The position numbers were made by a program, and so were the translations under genes. From Glandiceps talaboti (taxonomy: Eukaryota; Hemichordata; Enteropneusta; Spengelidae), in the NCBI RefSeq assembly GCF_964340395.1, contig NC_135557.1, forward strand, positions 5,602,216-5,666,215: a stretch of DNA of 64,000 nucleotides. Reading direction: 5' to 3'. Below are positions 25,560-38,300 of this stretch, in pieces. The notes under the pieces are model-generated. The model saw only the letters and a list, made by a program, of their open reading frames with translations. It was not told the DNA's origin and made no database searches. Position 1 is the first letter of the stretch; the number at the start of each line of letters is the position of its first letter.

Positions 25560-28465
25560 CATGTTTCCAGGTTTTGAGGAATCATTTTTATGATATTGTG
25601 TATATATTTGCAAAGTTTGGTTTTATTAATAAAGTATTTGAACTCTTCATTTGTTATTTGTTGTTATCTGTTGTTATTTGTTGTTATTTGTTGTTGTTTG
25701 TGTGTTAAGGAGGTATATTATTGTGTATACCAAGATATGGGTGACCCTATTTTTTCTGTTTCTCATTATCCAACCAACCCAAATTTTCAGCTCAGGCATC
25801 AAAATATTTGTTTTTCCATTTTTGTCTGCCTCTAATACTTTGTGGAACAGCGCCCTCTATGACAAAAATGAGCAATTGTCTGGACTGTCAATGTCATGTA
25901 CGGTCAGGGCAGCAGTGATAAACTTAAAAATTTATTTAAAGTTTGGCTGAGAACATGTCAATTGTGTAGAGAAGCTGAGAAAGGGTTTGTTACCAGGAAT
26001 TCAATAAAAAGAAGATAGAGAGGAGGAAAAGGAGATGCAGAGAAACATGAAGATGTTACTTTTTTACTTTTGTTTATACTGACCGACCCATACTTACTAT
26101 GAAACAAACAATAAATAAAAAGGGCTCTTAGTCTAGATGCTATGTGTGACATCCAATCTCAAGATTTCTTCACCCAGGAGAGTTTCAAAGCCATGGATAG
26201 CCTCTATTGAGGTTAATTCTGTCTAATGAATATCTCCATGACAACAACACAACCAGACAGTGCCGACACTGTGGAGTAGAGCTGCAACCAGTGTTTCGTT
26301 TGCTCTTTTAGGGTCAGGTTATTGTAATACTTATGTCTATTTTGGGTCTATACTTACTGGAGACGTCAAGTTCCACTGGAGACGTCAAGTCCCACTTGAA
26401 GTATGTGTTAAGCTACATGGTTTGAAGTGACAGACCATTGCCATCAACCAATCACAAACAAACAATAGGGAGAAACACTAACATTCTTGATTTAAAACAA
26501 ACACATTCTGAACAGGAGGTATTTCCAAATACGAAGATAACAAAACTAGTGTATTTTGAGTGTGGGTGTAGGTTGCTATGACTACCTGTTCTTGTTAAGG
26601 ACAATCACACAGTGTCACACAAGCTAAATAAGTAAACTTTGTTTCTTTAGGGGTGGAGGTATGTCTGGCATCAATGCGATTGCTGAATTTCACTTTCACA
26701 CTTCTAACCAAATTTTGAAAACTTTCATGCCTTTACTGATAACAGGTTCTATATGTACTACTGAGATGTTGATAAGTTGATAAAAAAATTACTTCTAATA
26801 TGAGATACAGTGCTGGGTTTACGGTAGTATTTTGATATGTTTACCAACATCTCTCGATAGTAAACAGGTTCATAATTATAAGTTGAAACTTCATGTTTAC
26901 TATCATGTTTTTATATTACACTGATTGTAGTGGTTTGACCGCTACAGTTTTCATCATGGTGTACATAATATATAAACATGTGATGTTGAACTTGCGATCG
27001 TTCTTTTATTAGGGGTGAGGAGGGGTTTTTATCCTAAACAAATCATGTTCGTTTATTGAACTTGTACTACATTGAGCGATCGTCCCTTAGTCACTTGGAG
27101 AGGGGGAGGCGGGTGTCACATATCCATGATAGTCAATTCTCTTATTTTATATATGAGTACATAGCACATTAAGAACCAATTTCTAACGATGTACGATAAA
27201 AGACCACCTAAGAGTTTGGAAAATGTGAGTGACACCTAAGCTGAGGAAAAAGGTCAAGGTTGAACTTTTCGAACTGACAATCACATTACAATTCACTACA
27301 CAATGCAGTCAGCAAACTGTAAATCTAATAAACTTTTGTTAATTCCTAAAATGAGAGAATCTGACAAGAGAAACAAAACTGTTTGGACTAGCTGGTTGAG
27401 AATGACAGGTACTGGTAAATGCTGATTTGAATATTAGATTGTCATAGCCCTCACTTTCTGTTAAAAAGTTGCTTCGTAATAGCACTCCTAGTGGCCAAAC
27501 GGCGAGATCTTTCGTCTTTCTGACATTAGCCTGTATATGGAGGGGCAATCTAGCTGCTTCTGAACAGCACTCCTAGTGGCCAAACTGCACAAATCTTTTG
27601 TCTTTATGACAATTTGACGTAGTCAAGACCCGAGGGGTCTAAATCGAGACGTACTTAGCTTTTTTGTTGCAGTCCTTGGTCATCGTTGAGGGCACCAGTC
27701 ATGTATCAGGCACCTGACACAACACAACACTGAGTTGTCGACACAGTAGGTATGAGGACCTAAGTTCTCTAACATAGAAAAAGTGACTTTACTATCTGCA
27801 ATAGTAATGCCACTATACCGATGTTATAATCAAGTTATAGACGAGGTGGGGGGGGGGGGCTGTGGCATTATGTTTTAGAAAAAGGGGATCAGCCCTTTTT
27901 GGTTTTACAGGGGAGGGGGGTCAGTGACTTTTTGTCAGCCCAATAGAAAAATCCACCACCCCCCCCCCCCCACCCACCCCCACGTGCACGTCTCTGGTCT
28001 ACAGTCCAAACACATACACTGTACATAATGTTAACATTCTAAAGCTGGTCAATATCTAATCACATCTTACAGAAGGAATGGATTATGGATTGTCAGGTTG
28101 TTAGAGACCGAAAGATTTGCCATCAACGACAACAACGACATTTTCAAGTCTAGGTTATGTTACTGTGGTAACGGTTTTGGACCACCCACCCCACACACAC
28201 AAATTGTGTAGCGTCACAAACAACTAAACTGAGAAATTATAAGTATACTCGTAATATATTATGCATTCAATCAACTACTCCCTTTCTTTATGGATTAGTT
28301 TTCTGGTGAAATTAACATTTGGATTTAGTAATAATACCAACTTTTGAAGTCATCGTGTTGCTCAATATCGGCCTTTACAGTCTTGGAATTGACAAAGTTT
28401 GGTTTGACTGATAAAATGGATCACTAAAACCACAGTCATTGGCACAGAGATGCATGAATGCAAAA
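25560..28465. other. no gene seen; short homopolymer tracts
   Basis: Contains a tandem 'ggagacgtcaagt' pair near 26360, a G13-like tract at 27847-27859 and a C-rich tract at 27958-27982. The latter two stand in opposite orientation about 110 bp apart, as in a small foldback element. No coding exon is supported. Confidence 0.4.
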
Positions 28466-28475
28466 ATAGTTTCAC

Positions 28476-28530
28476 ATACATACATACATAAATACATACA
28501 TACATACATACATACATACATACATACCTA
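28476..28530. repeat. (CATA)n microsatellite
   Basis: About 55 bp of TACA repeat with two interruptions. Confidence 0.9.
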
Positions 28531-29912
28531 CATATACACATACACACGTGATGCCTCATGAGACTGCACTGGTTGAAGAAAAAAAAATCCACTTTAAAGA
28601 AGATATTAATATCAATAAAAGAATTTATAAATAATGAAAAATAAAGTAATGAAATATCACACCTTGTACAGATCATACCAGAATCATACCAGGATTTCAT
28701 GAAGCCATCATAGACACAGACAACAAAGAATTGTTTTTTTTATCTTAAATTTTTTTATTGTGATAATTATATTTCCATATGAAAATAAAGATATTAATTC
28801 ATTTACATATTTCTTTTTATTTACTGACAATAGTTATAAATCAGAAGATGTTGCTTTAAATTTACATTATACATAAAACATAACCAAAATAAATCAATTC
28901 CTATTGTATGTAAAAATTAAAAGGGATGAAAATATTGACAGTTTAAATACAGTTTGTAATAAAAGATAACAGATGTAAATCACACACTAAAATAGGTCTC
29001 AATATATACCTAGTTTTTGACTTGAATAAATATGTAACTGTTTTTACATTCTCTTCTTTTTATCATAAAAGTCTTAAAACCTTTACAAAAGATTCTACGT
29101 AAATCACATTTCAAGTAATTATAATCAATTTTGTTACTTGTCAGAGTAGATTGTTTCACTACTCTTTTGAAAACCTTGATCTTGAAGGCTCGTAAAAAGC
29201 GTTATAAAAAATCGTTATAGCGCCACCAAGAGTTCAAAATAGAAAACAGTTATTCCGTAGACGGCAGACGTGCACGTCCTTACAAAACTCCAAATTTACA
29301 AAGCAGTACATCTATAAAAAATAAATAATCCCTCTCTCCATAAATTAAATGCAGTAATACTAAATGGCACATCACAAACAAATGGTATTATTTGCACTAC
29401 TTTCTTCAAAGCGGATTGTTATAACGGCATCACATTTTAGCTCAAACTCAAACAGCGCCCTCTAAGTCAAGTGCGGCGTAGAGTTGTCATTTGACAACAT
29501 GGCGGCATTGTGTTGACATTGTAATTTGGATATGAATTTTGATTTTAAATTGTTAAAAATATTTAATCACTAAATTTACATCAAATATTTACATGGGATA
29601 ATTCTACATAAATTACAGAATGTACAGGTAAGATTTTATAATTATTTTACACACACAAATGTCATTTTCTAATGACTAAATTGTCATCACAGAGTTGTAA
29701 TTGTACAAAACAATCACTGACAAGGGACAATTTCACAAATATTGTCAAAATTTTGACAATAAATTTCTGAATTTTATCTCAATTTTGGTTTAATGTTGTC
29801 TAAAATACATAGCGACTGCCATAGAGGTGCATGGTTATGGAAAATAAATTGTCAAAATTAGAAAAAAATGTGAAATTGTGTCAAGCTATATGGTGGGTTG
29901 ATGGTTGTATGT
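28531..29912 (-). other. probable 3' UTR and downstream region of the GT/TRADD-N/NHL gene
   Basis: AT-rich sequence after the stop codon at 29913. AATAAA hexamers occur on the minus strand (for example 28816-28821), but several candidates exist and the polyadenylation site cannot be chosen by eye. Confidence 0.3.
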
Positions 29913-30697
29913 TTACAAGGTTAACACTGTGATGTCGTCATAGTCATAGCCATGTGTAATAAAAATCTTGGTTGTCTTTTCGTCACTGATTTCTATGAAG
30001 TAAGGATACACTATGTCAGAGTGTACAACTACAAACTCTCTATTCTCTGTTACCATAACAACTCTATCATTGCCATAATCACAAATATAAATATTATTTC
30101 TTTTATCAACACACAGTCCAGTGGCATTAAAGCTGTGATCATATGAAGATAAAAACTTTAGATTTGAATCATAAAAATGTATCCCTTTGTCATGTGACAT
30201 AACAACCTTCTGGTCACTTGTTACAGCCACTGACCAGGGCTCACTAAACTGACCTTTACTCTGAACTTGACCTTTAACCTCTGTAACCTTGTCTCCCATT
30301 GTTGTGAACTTAATCAGTCTATGTCCACCCCAGTCAGTAGCTAATACAAAGTTACCCATGACAGTTATACCCGATAGAAATTCATTTTGACAAATAATTC
30401 TGATTATTTTCTTATTTTGATTTGTCACAATAATTTGTTTATTACCTCTATCATATATGAAATATTGGTTGTCATGGGATACTGCTATGTCCCATGGTTT
30501 GAAGGGTTGTGGAAATTCATCTGTAAATGTAATACAATCAAGACATTGAAATTCTTTGTTTAAAATCTGAATTCGTTGATTGTCCTTGTCACAGACCAGT
30601 AGTAAATCAGTTGGAGTCATGGCCATACCACGGGGATTGTTGAACTCTGCAGGACCTTTACCTCTCCGGCCAATTCTTTTCACTGACCAGTTAGTAC
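29913..30697 (-). CDS. exon 8: NHL beta-propeller and stop, residues 809-1069
   Basis: 785 nt from acceptor CTTCATAG to the TAA at 29913-29915, entered in phase 1. It starts 'RIGRRGKGPAEFNNPRGMAM', the classic first NHL strand, and repeats the pattern 'F..P.gia......i.v.D..n.ri..f' about six times, for example 'LLLVCDKDNQRIQILN', 'FVLATDWGGHRLIKF' and 'NIYICDYGNDRVVMV'. Its 261 residues are enough for one complete six-bladed propeller, as in TRIM2/3/32/71-type proteins. No RING or B-box is seen upstream, so this is not a standard TRIM. A separate single-exon gene is less likely, because the exon opens with an acceptor and lacks a good start codon. Confidence 0.85.
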
Positions 30698-32325
30698 CTA
30701 TGAAGAGGTCAAAGGTTAAATCAAGGTAAGACAACAATACAACTTTCTGGAATTATTCACTTTTTTAGATTAGAAAAATAATTTCAAATATAAAATTGTA
30801 TCACCATGGTTACTTGAATGTATGCTGTTAATTGTATATTTACGTTATTTGTATTCAAAATTATTTGTTGCTATGGCAACCATTTAAAGTAAAAATATAA
30901 ATACTTCCATAATGGCCTGTATGTCTACTGAAGTTATACCCTACCCTCTATTATTAATAAATTTCAGCATTTCAGTAACTTAATTACATAAAGGTTATAA
31001 AATGGGTGCTTCTTGTTGCCATGGAAACGTATTTCCAAGAAATGGTACAAAATTAATTTTTTTCCCATATTTTTTGATGGGTTTATGTTAGATTCATTCT
31101 TTTTTCAAAAATGAATTATAGAAATGACTTATTTTTTTGTTTTATGAAAATCTATAGAACAAATTGTTTCCAAAGACCTATATTTCCATGGTAACATTAA
31201 AACCATTTTGCATTGTTGAGTAATTTAAATAATTGTATTAATAATTGTACTAAGCATATACTGTTTGGTTATAATTATGATTTACATTTTAATAGATTTA
31301 CCATTATATGATTTTTTTTGCTGTCAGATTACTCTCAAGTTATTGAAAAAGGTGTTGCCATAGCAACCATAAAATTGCCACATTACATATAATTACAAAT
31401 ACCATTCCTGTCATATGTGGATTTTGTGGAAATGAAAAAAATAAAAATTCAATCATGAACTTTTGTTACGTTGAAAATTGGAAGTGTGTATCTACTTTCA
31501 TTTTTTTATTATTTATAATAAAAATTACTTGTTACTATGGCAACAACTGCACATCAAATATATAAATTATTTCAATAACCTGTGTTTCGCTATATTTCCT
31601 TTCTCTGCAATCAATGAGTATCTTTATCTCAATATTTCATGACCTGACTTTAAATGATTTCTGAAAAATGGGAGTATTTGTTGCCATGGAAACACTTTTT
31701 ACAGGAATGGTGTAAACTTGTTTTTCTTCTCCCTTTTAGATACACTTTAGGTAAATGGATGTTTTTTTTGTTATTGTGTTAATTTGTAATTTGTCTTTTT
31801 AGTTACCATGGAAACAGTTAATTAAAAGCTTGTTATTCAAATTTCTATTTCCATGGTAACATGAAAAATTCATTTTGTGTTTATTATTACACTAAATCTT
31901 GTTTTTATTGCAAATTGTATATATTTACACTTTGTAATCAAAATTACACAAATAATATTTCAAAATAGTTTTAGTTTTTACGTCCATATTTTTTTGTGTT
32001 TTAATTTTAGGCATTTATGGTGAAATTGTTTGTTACCATAGCAACCATATGCTAAATCAGAATCATTATCACTGTTGGTGTTATACATGTTAACTATTTT
32101 TTTTTATACAAATTGGAAAGTTTACATTTTGTTTTTAAAGAGAATGACATTTTATAAATATTATCACTTTATATCTGTGCTGGAAATACAACTTATTTTG
32201 TAACCATAGTAACACATTTCTATAAATTATCAATATTTCAGGATGTAATTAAATGTTGCATGAAAATATGACTTTGTAAATTGTATTGCAAAAATACATC
32301 TGTAGAATATGTACATTTATCTTTT

Positions 32326-32366
<41 letters not shown>

Positions 32367-35300
32367 CCAACTAACCAACCAATCAATCAATCGATCAATT
32401 AGTGATATGTAAAGAATTTGTTTCCCCTACAATGTAGAATTCAGAGGAACTGTACAGTTCAAATGCTCTTGAGAATAAATATGTGTGTAACTTCTGTTTG
32501 AAGGTGTTAGCTGGTTTCTGTTGTATTTCTAATGACAGCATGATATTCATACACATGGGGTGCAGTATATGAGAATTAATGCCCACCCACCATATGACAC
32601 TAGCTAGTACTTGGGTGAATGTAGTAATCATTTGATAGATGATTGAAGTGTCCTTGGAGTTGGTTTCATGTGAATTAGGTCAGATATATAGGTTGGCAAT
32701 ACTACAGTCCATTTCAGAGATTTGTATATGTGATTAGTAAGAGTTTAAATTTATTTTGTTGTATTTTCATCCACATTTGATCAACTAGTTAGAATATAGT
32801 CACTTTATTTTGGCAAATTGAAGGACTGATGGGAAATATGGAAATATACAAGACTCTCTTTTGTTGGTTGCTGTTTCCATAGCAATATAACAATATGAAA
32901 TTCTGATTCAGAAGTAAAGATTTCACGTCTTCTTCTTTCAAAGAATTATTGTTGTCATCACATCACTACCATGAAATTAATAATATTTACATAATATTTA
33001 CTATTACTACTTCAGATTTAAATACAGAATATATTAAATGTTGCCATGGTAAACATAGAAGGGGAGGTATTATGTTTGTATTATTCAAGCTGGTTTATTG
33101 CATCATCAACTACATATGTATATTAGGGGGGAGGGGGGAGGGGGTGTTTAGGATTCTGTAAGTACCATTAATCACTGTTATTGTGGACATCAAACTTTCT
33201 ATTGTTCCATTTCCAGACCTTTGAAGTGTTGCAATCATTCTGATTTTTATTTACCAGATGTAAGTGGAAACATCAAGGTGGAACTTAATTGGGAGATGAA
33301 ACGTAACTGTCAACAAGATTGAAAAAGAAACAAATGACGGAAAAGTAAAAACAGAAGATGTGTCCTATGGTTAAAAAAAACAACTAAACCAAATCTCTAT
33401 GTCAAAGTAGTTAAAACTCAAGGCTACAAGTTGAGAAGTCATGGGTTCAAATCCAGATTAGACAGGACCTACACAATCCCAAGGTGAGTATTCTACATAC
33501 TTGATGGATATAGGGTGTATAACCCAGCCATATTCTACTCACAAAGCCAAGGTGAGTGTTCTACATACTTGATAGATATAGGATGACGTATAACTCAGCC
33601 ATATTCTACTCACAATCCCAAGGTGAGTAATATTCTACATACTTGATGGATATAAGATGTATAACTCAGCCATATTCTACTCATAAAGCCAAGGTGTGTG
33701 GTTCTACATACTTGATGGATATAGGGAGCTCATGTATATAAACTCACTGACAGCCATATTCTACTCACAAAGCCAAGGTAAGTATTCTACATACTTGATG
33801 GATATAGGGTGTATAACTCAGCCATATTCTACTCACAATCCCAAGGTGATCGAGTATTCTACATACTTGAAGGATATAGGATGTATAACTCAGCTATATT
33901 CTACTCACAAAGCCAAGGTAAGTATTCTACATACTTGATGGATATAGGATGTATAACTCAGCTATATTCTACTCACAAAGCCAAGGTAAGTATTCTACAT
34001 ACTTGATAGATATATAACTCAGCCATATTCTACTCACAATCCCAAGGTGAGTATTCTACATATTTGATGGATATAGGGTGTATAACCCAGCCATATTCTA
34101 CTCACAATCCCAAGGTGAGTATTCTACATACTTGATGGATATAATAGCGTGTATAACTCGACAGCCAATGGTCCGCTCACAAAGCCAAGGTGAGTGTTCT
34201 ACATACTTGATAGTCAGATAGGGTGTATAACTCAGCCATGGTCCACTCACAAATCCAAGGTGAGTATTCTACATACTTGATGGATATACTACTAGGGTGT
34301 ATAACTCAGCCATATTCTACTCACAAAGCCAAGGTGAGTGTTCTACATACTTGATGGATATACCTGGTGTATAACTCAGCCATATTCTACTCACAAAGCC
34401 AAGGTGAGTGTTCTACATACTTGATGGATATAGGGTGTATTTAAACTCAACCATATTGTACTCACAAAGCCAAGGTGAGTGTTCTACATACTTGATGGAT
34501 ATAGGGTGTATAACTCAGCCATATTCTACTCACAAAGCCAAGGTGAGTATTCTACATACTTGATGGATATACCTGGTGTATAACCCAGCCATATTCTACT
34601 CACAAAGCCAAGGTGAGTATAATTCTACATACTTGATGGATATAGGGTGTATAACCCAGCCATATTCTACTCACAATCCCAAGGTGAGTATTCTACATAC
34701 TTGATGGATATAATAGCGTGTATAACTCGACAGCCAATGGTCCGCTCACAAAGCCAAGGTGAGTGTTCTACATACTTGATAGTCAGATAGGGTGTATAAC
34801 TCAGCCATGGTCCACTCACAAATCCAAGGTGAGTATTCTACATACTTGATGGATATACTACTAGGGTGTATAACTCAGCCATATTCTACTCACAAAGCCA
34901 AGGTGAGTGTTCTACATACTTGATGGATATACCTGGTGTATAACTCAGCCAATCACAAAGCCAAGGTGAGTGTTCTACATACTTGATGGATATAGGGTGT
35001 ATTTAAACTCAACCATATTGTACTCACAAAGCCAAGGTGAGTGTTCTACATACTTGATGGATATAGGGTGTATAACTCAGCCATATTCTACTCACAAAGC
35101 CAAGGTGAGTATTCTACATACTTGATGGATATACCTGGTGTATAACCCAGCCATATTCTACTCACAAAGCCAAGGTGAGTATAATTCTACATACTTGATT
35201 GATATAGGGTGTATAACCCAGCCATATTCTACTCACAAAGCCAAGGTGAGTGTTCTACATACTTGATAGATATAGGGTGTATAACTCAGCCATATTCTAC

Positions 35301-38300
35301 TCACAAAGCCAAGGTAAGTATTCTACATACTTGATGGATATAGGGTGTATAACCCAGCCATATTCTACTCACAAAGCCAAGGTGAGTGTTCTACATACTT
35401 GATAGATATACTACTAGGGTGTATAACTCAGCCATATTCTACTCACAAAGCCAAGGTGAGTGTTCTACATACTTGATGGATATACCTGGTGTATAACTCA
35501 GCCATATTCTACTCACAAAGCCAAGGTGAGTGTTCTACATACTTGATGGATATAGGGTGTATTTAAACTCAACCATATTGTACTCACAAAGCCAAGGTGA
35601 GTGTTCTACATACTTGATGGATATAGGGTGTATAACTCAGCCATATTCTACTCACAAAGCCAAGGTGAGTATTCTACATACTTGATGGATATATACCTGG
35701 TGTATAACCCAGCCATATTCTACTCACAAAGCCAAGGTGAGTATAATTCTACATACTTGATGGATATAGGGTGTATATAACCCAGCCATATTCTACTCAC
35801 AATCCCAAGGTGAGTATTCTACATACTTGATGGATATAATAGCGTGTATAACTCGACAGCCAATGGTCCGCTCACAAAGCCAATGTGAGTGTTCTACATA
35901 CTTGATAGTCAGATAGGGTGTATAACTCAGCCATGGTCCACTCACAAATCCAAGGTGAGTATTCTACATACTTGATGGATATACTACTAGGGTGTATAAC
36001 TCAGCCATATTCTACTCACAAAGCCAAGGTGAGTGTTCTACATACTTGATGGATATACCTGGTGTATAACTCAGCCATATTCTACTCACAAAGCCAAGGT
36101 GAGTGTTCTACATACTTGATGGATATAGGGTGTATAACTCAGCCATATTCTACTCACAAAGCCAAGGTGAGTATTCTACATACTTGATGGATATACCTGG
36201 TGTATAACCCAGCCATATTCTACTCACAAAGCCAAGGTGAGTATAATTCTACATACTTGATGGATATAGGGTGTATAACCCAGCCATATTCTACTCACAA
36301 AGCCAAGGTGAGTGTTCTACATACTTGATAGATATAGGGTGTATAACTCAGCCATATTCTACTCACAAAGCCAAGGTAAGTATTCTACATACTTGATGGA
36401 TATAGGGTGTATAACCCAGCCATATTCTACTCACAAAGCCAAGGTGAGTGTTCTACATACTTGATAGATATAGGATGACGTATAACTCATACAGCCATCT
36501 TCTACTCACAAAGCCAAGGTGAGTGGTTCTACATACTTGATGGATATAGGGTGTATAACTCAGCCATATTCTACTCACAGAGCCAAGGTAAGTATTCTAC
36601 ATACTTGATGGATATAGGGTGTATAACTCAGCCATATTCTACTCACAAGATGAGTGTGTTTTAGAAACTTCTTGGGTGATTATTCACTTGGTACATGTAT
36701 AAAAATGCTATGCACTGTCAGGCCTTTATTACACACAAGGATATTGACTATGAACTGACTAGGAAAGTCTTGACAATTCTATCCACAGATCATTTAACTA
36801 TTAAAAATATGTCATCACATGTCAACAATGACATTTAGCTTCTTTTTCTTTTTTTATTCAAAGAGATCATTAATATGTAAGTTGACTTTCAATTTACAAT
36901 ATAATATTGAATGTGTTTTAAGTTATGGCTTTAAGAAAGGAATACTTCAATAAATCCAACTACATGGGGATTTAAAAACTAAAATCTATCTTCACCTATT
37001 TCATAAGTATTGAGAAAGATTAGAACTGAGAAATTACAGTGAGATTTGAAGACATCAAAAGTATTAGTTATTTCTATAGTGTTGATATTTGAACTGAGAA
37101 ACTACAGGGAGATTTGAAGACATCAAAAGTATTACTTATTTCTATAGTGTTGAGATTTGAACTGAGAAACTACAGGGAGATTTGGAGACATCAAAAATAT
37201 TACTTATTTCTATAGTGTTGAGATTTGAACTGAGAAACTACAGGGAGATTTGGATAACTACAAATTATTATCATTTGTTATTATTAATAGTATTATTTAA
37301 ACTTTATTACGGATGCATGGTCTAGAGAAGAACAAAAACATACAAGACAGCTTAATTTTTACATAACAGACAAATACAAACAGAAAAAATATACAAAATT
37401 ATTACTTATATTCAATGATTTTAAGGAAGGTGTGTTCATTTCACTATATCATTTCACCCGTCAATTATTTGATGATCATTTTATTATTACTTTCCATTGA
37501 CTATGTTACAACATCATGTCTGCCTACTTCATAACTTATTTTTCAAACTTTTGATGCCTACTTCATAACTTATTTTTCAAACTTTTGATGCCTACTTCAT
37601 AACTTATTTTTCAAACTGTTGATGCCTACTTCACAACTTATTTTTCAAACTTTTGATGCCTACTACACAACTTATTTTTCAAACTTTTGATGCCTACTTC
37701 ATAACTTATTTTTCAAACTTTTGATGCCTACTTCATAACTTATTTTTCAAACTTTTGATGCCTACTTCATAACTTATTTTTCAAACTTTTGATGCCTTCT
37801 TCATAACTTATTTTTCAAACTTTTCATTTCTCTTCTGTTTCAGATAGAGTGGACAAGTACAATAAGATTTTGACATCAACATTTATTGCATATCAATATT
37901 GCTCTATACATTGACTGAATGGACATTACTATCCTCCACTGGATATAATAAATTGTGACTTTTACAAGTTAGAAGTGAGACTTAGAAGTTAGAGTGATTG
38001 TACTTTAAATTTAAGAGAATTACATCAAACCTTATACAAACAATTTATTAAGTAGATATTCTTAACCACCATTGATAATAATCTAAATTTTACAAGTCAG
38101 AAGTGAGACTTAGAATGAATGAACTTTAAATTTAAGAGATACATCAAACTTTATACAAATAATTTGTTAAGTAACATAGATATTGATTACGACCACTATT
38201 GAAAATAATAATCTAAATTTTACAAGGTAGAAGTGAGACTTAGAGTGACTGTACTTAAAATACAAAATATATATTTTAATTCAAATTCAAATCTTATTTG

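Noticed and set aside
29952-30146. Plus-strand frame over the NHL exon
   Set aside because: Shadow of the NHL coding sequence on the opposite strand.
30698-30737. Starting the NHL protein as a separate gene at the upstream minus-strand start codon near 30737
   Set aside because: The extra residues are intron sequence in front of a clear acceptor (CTTCATAG), and the phase matches exon 7.
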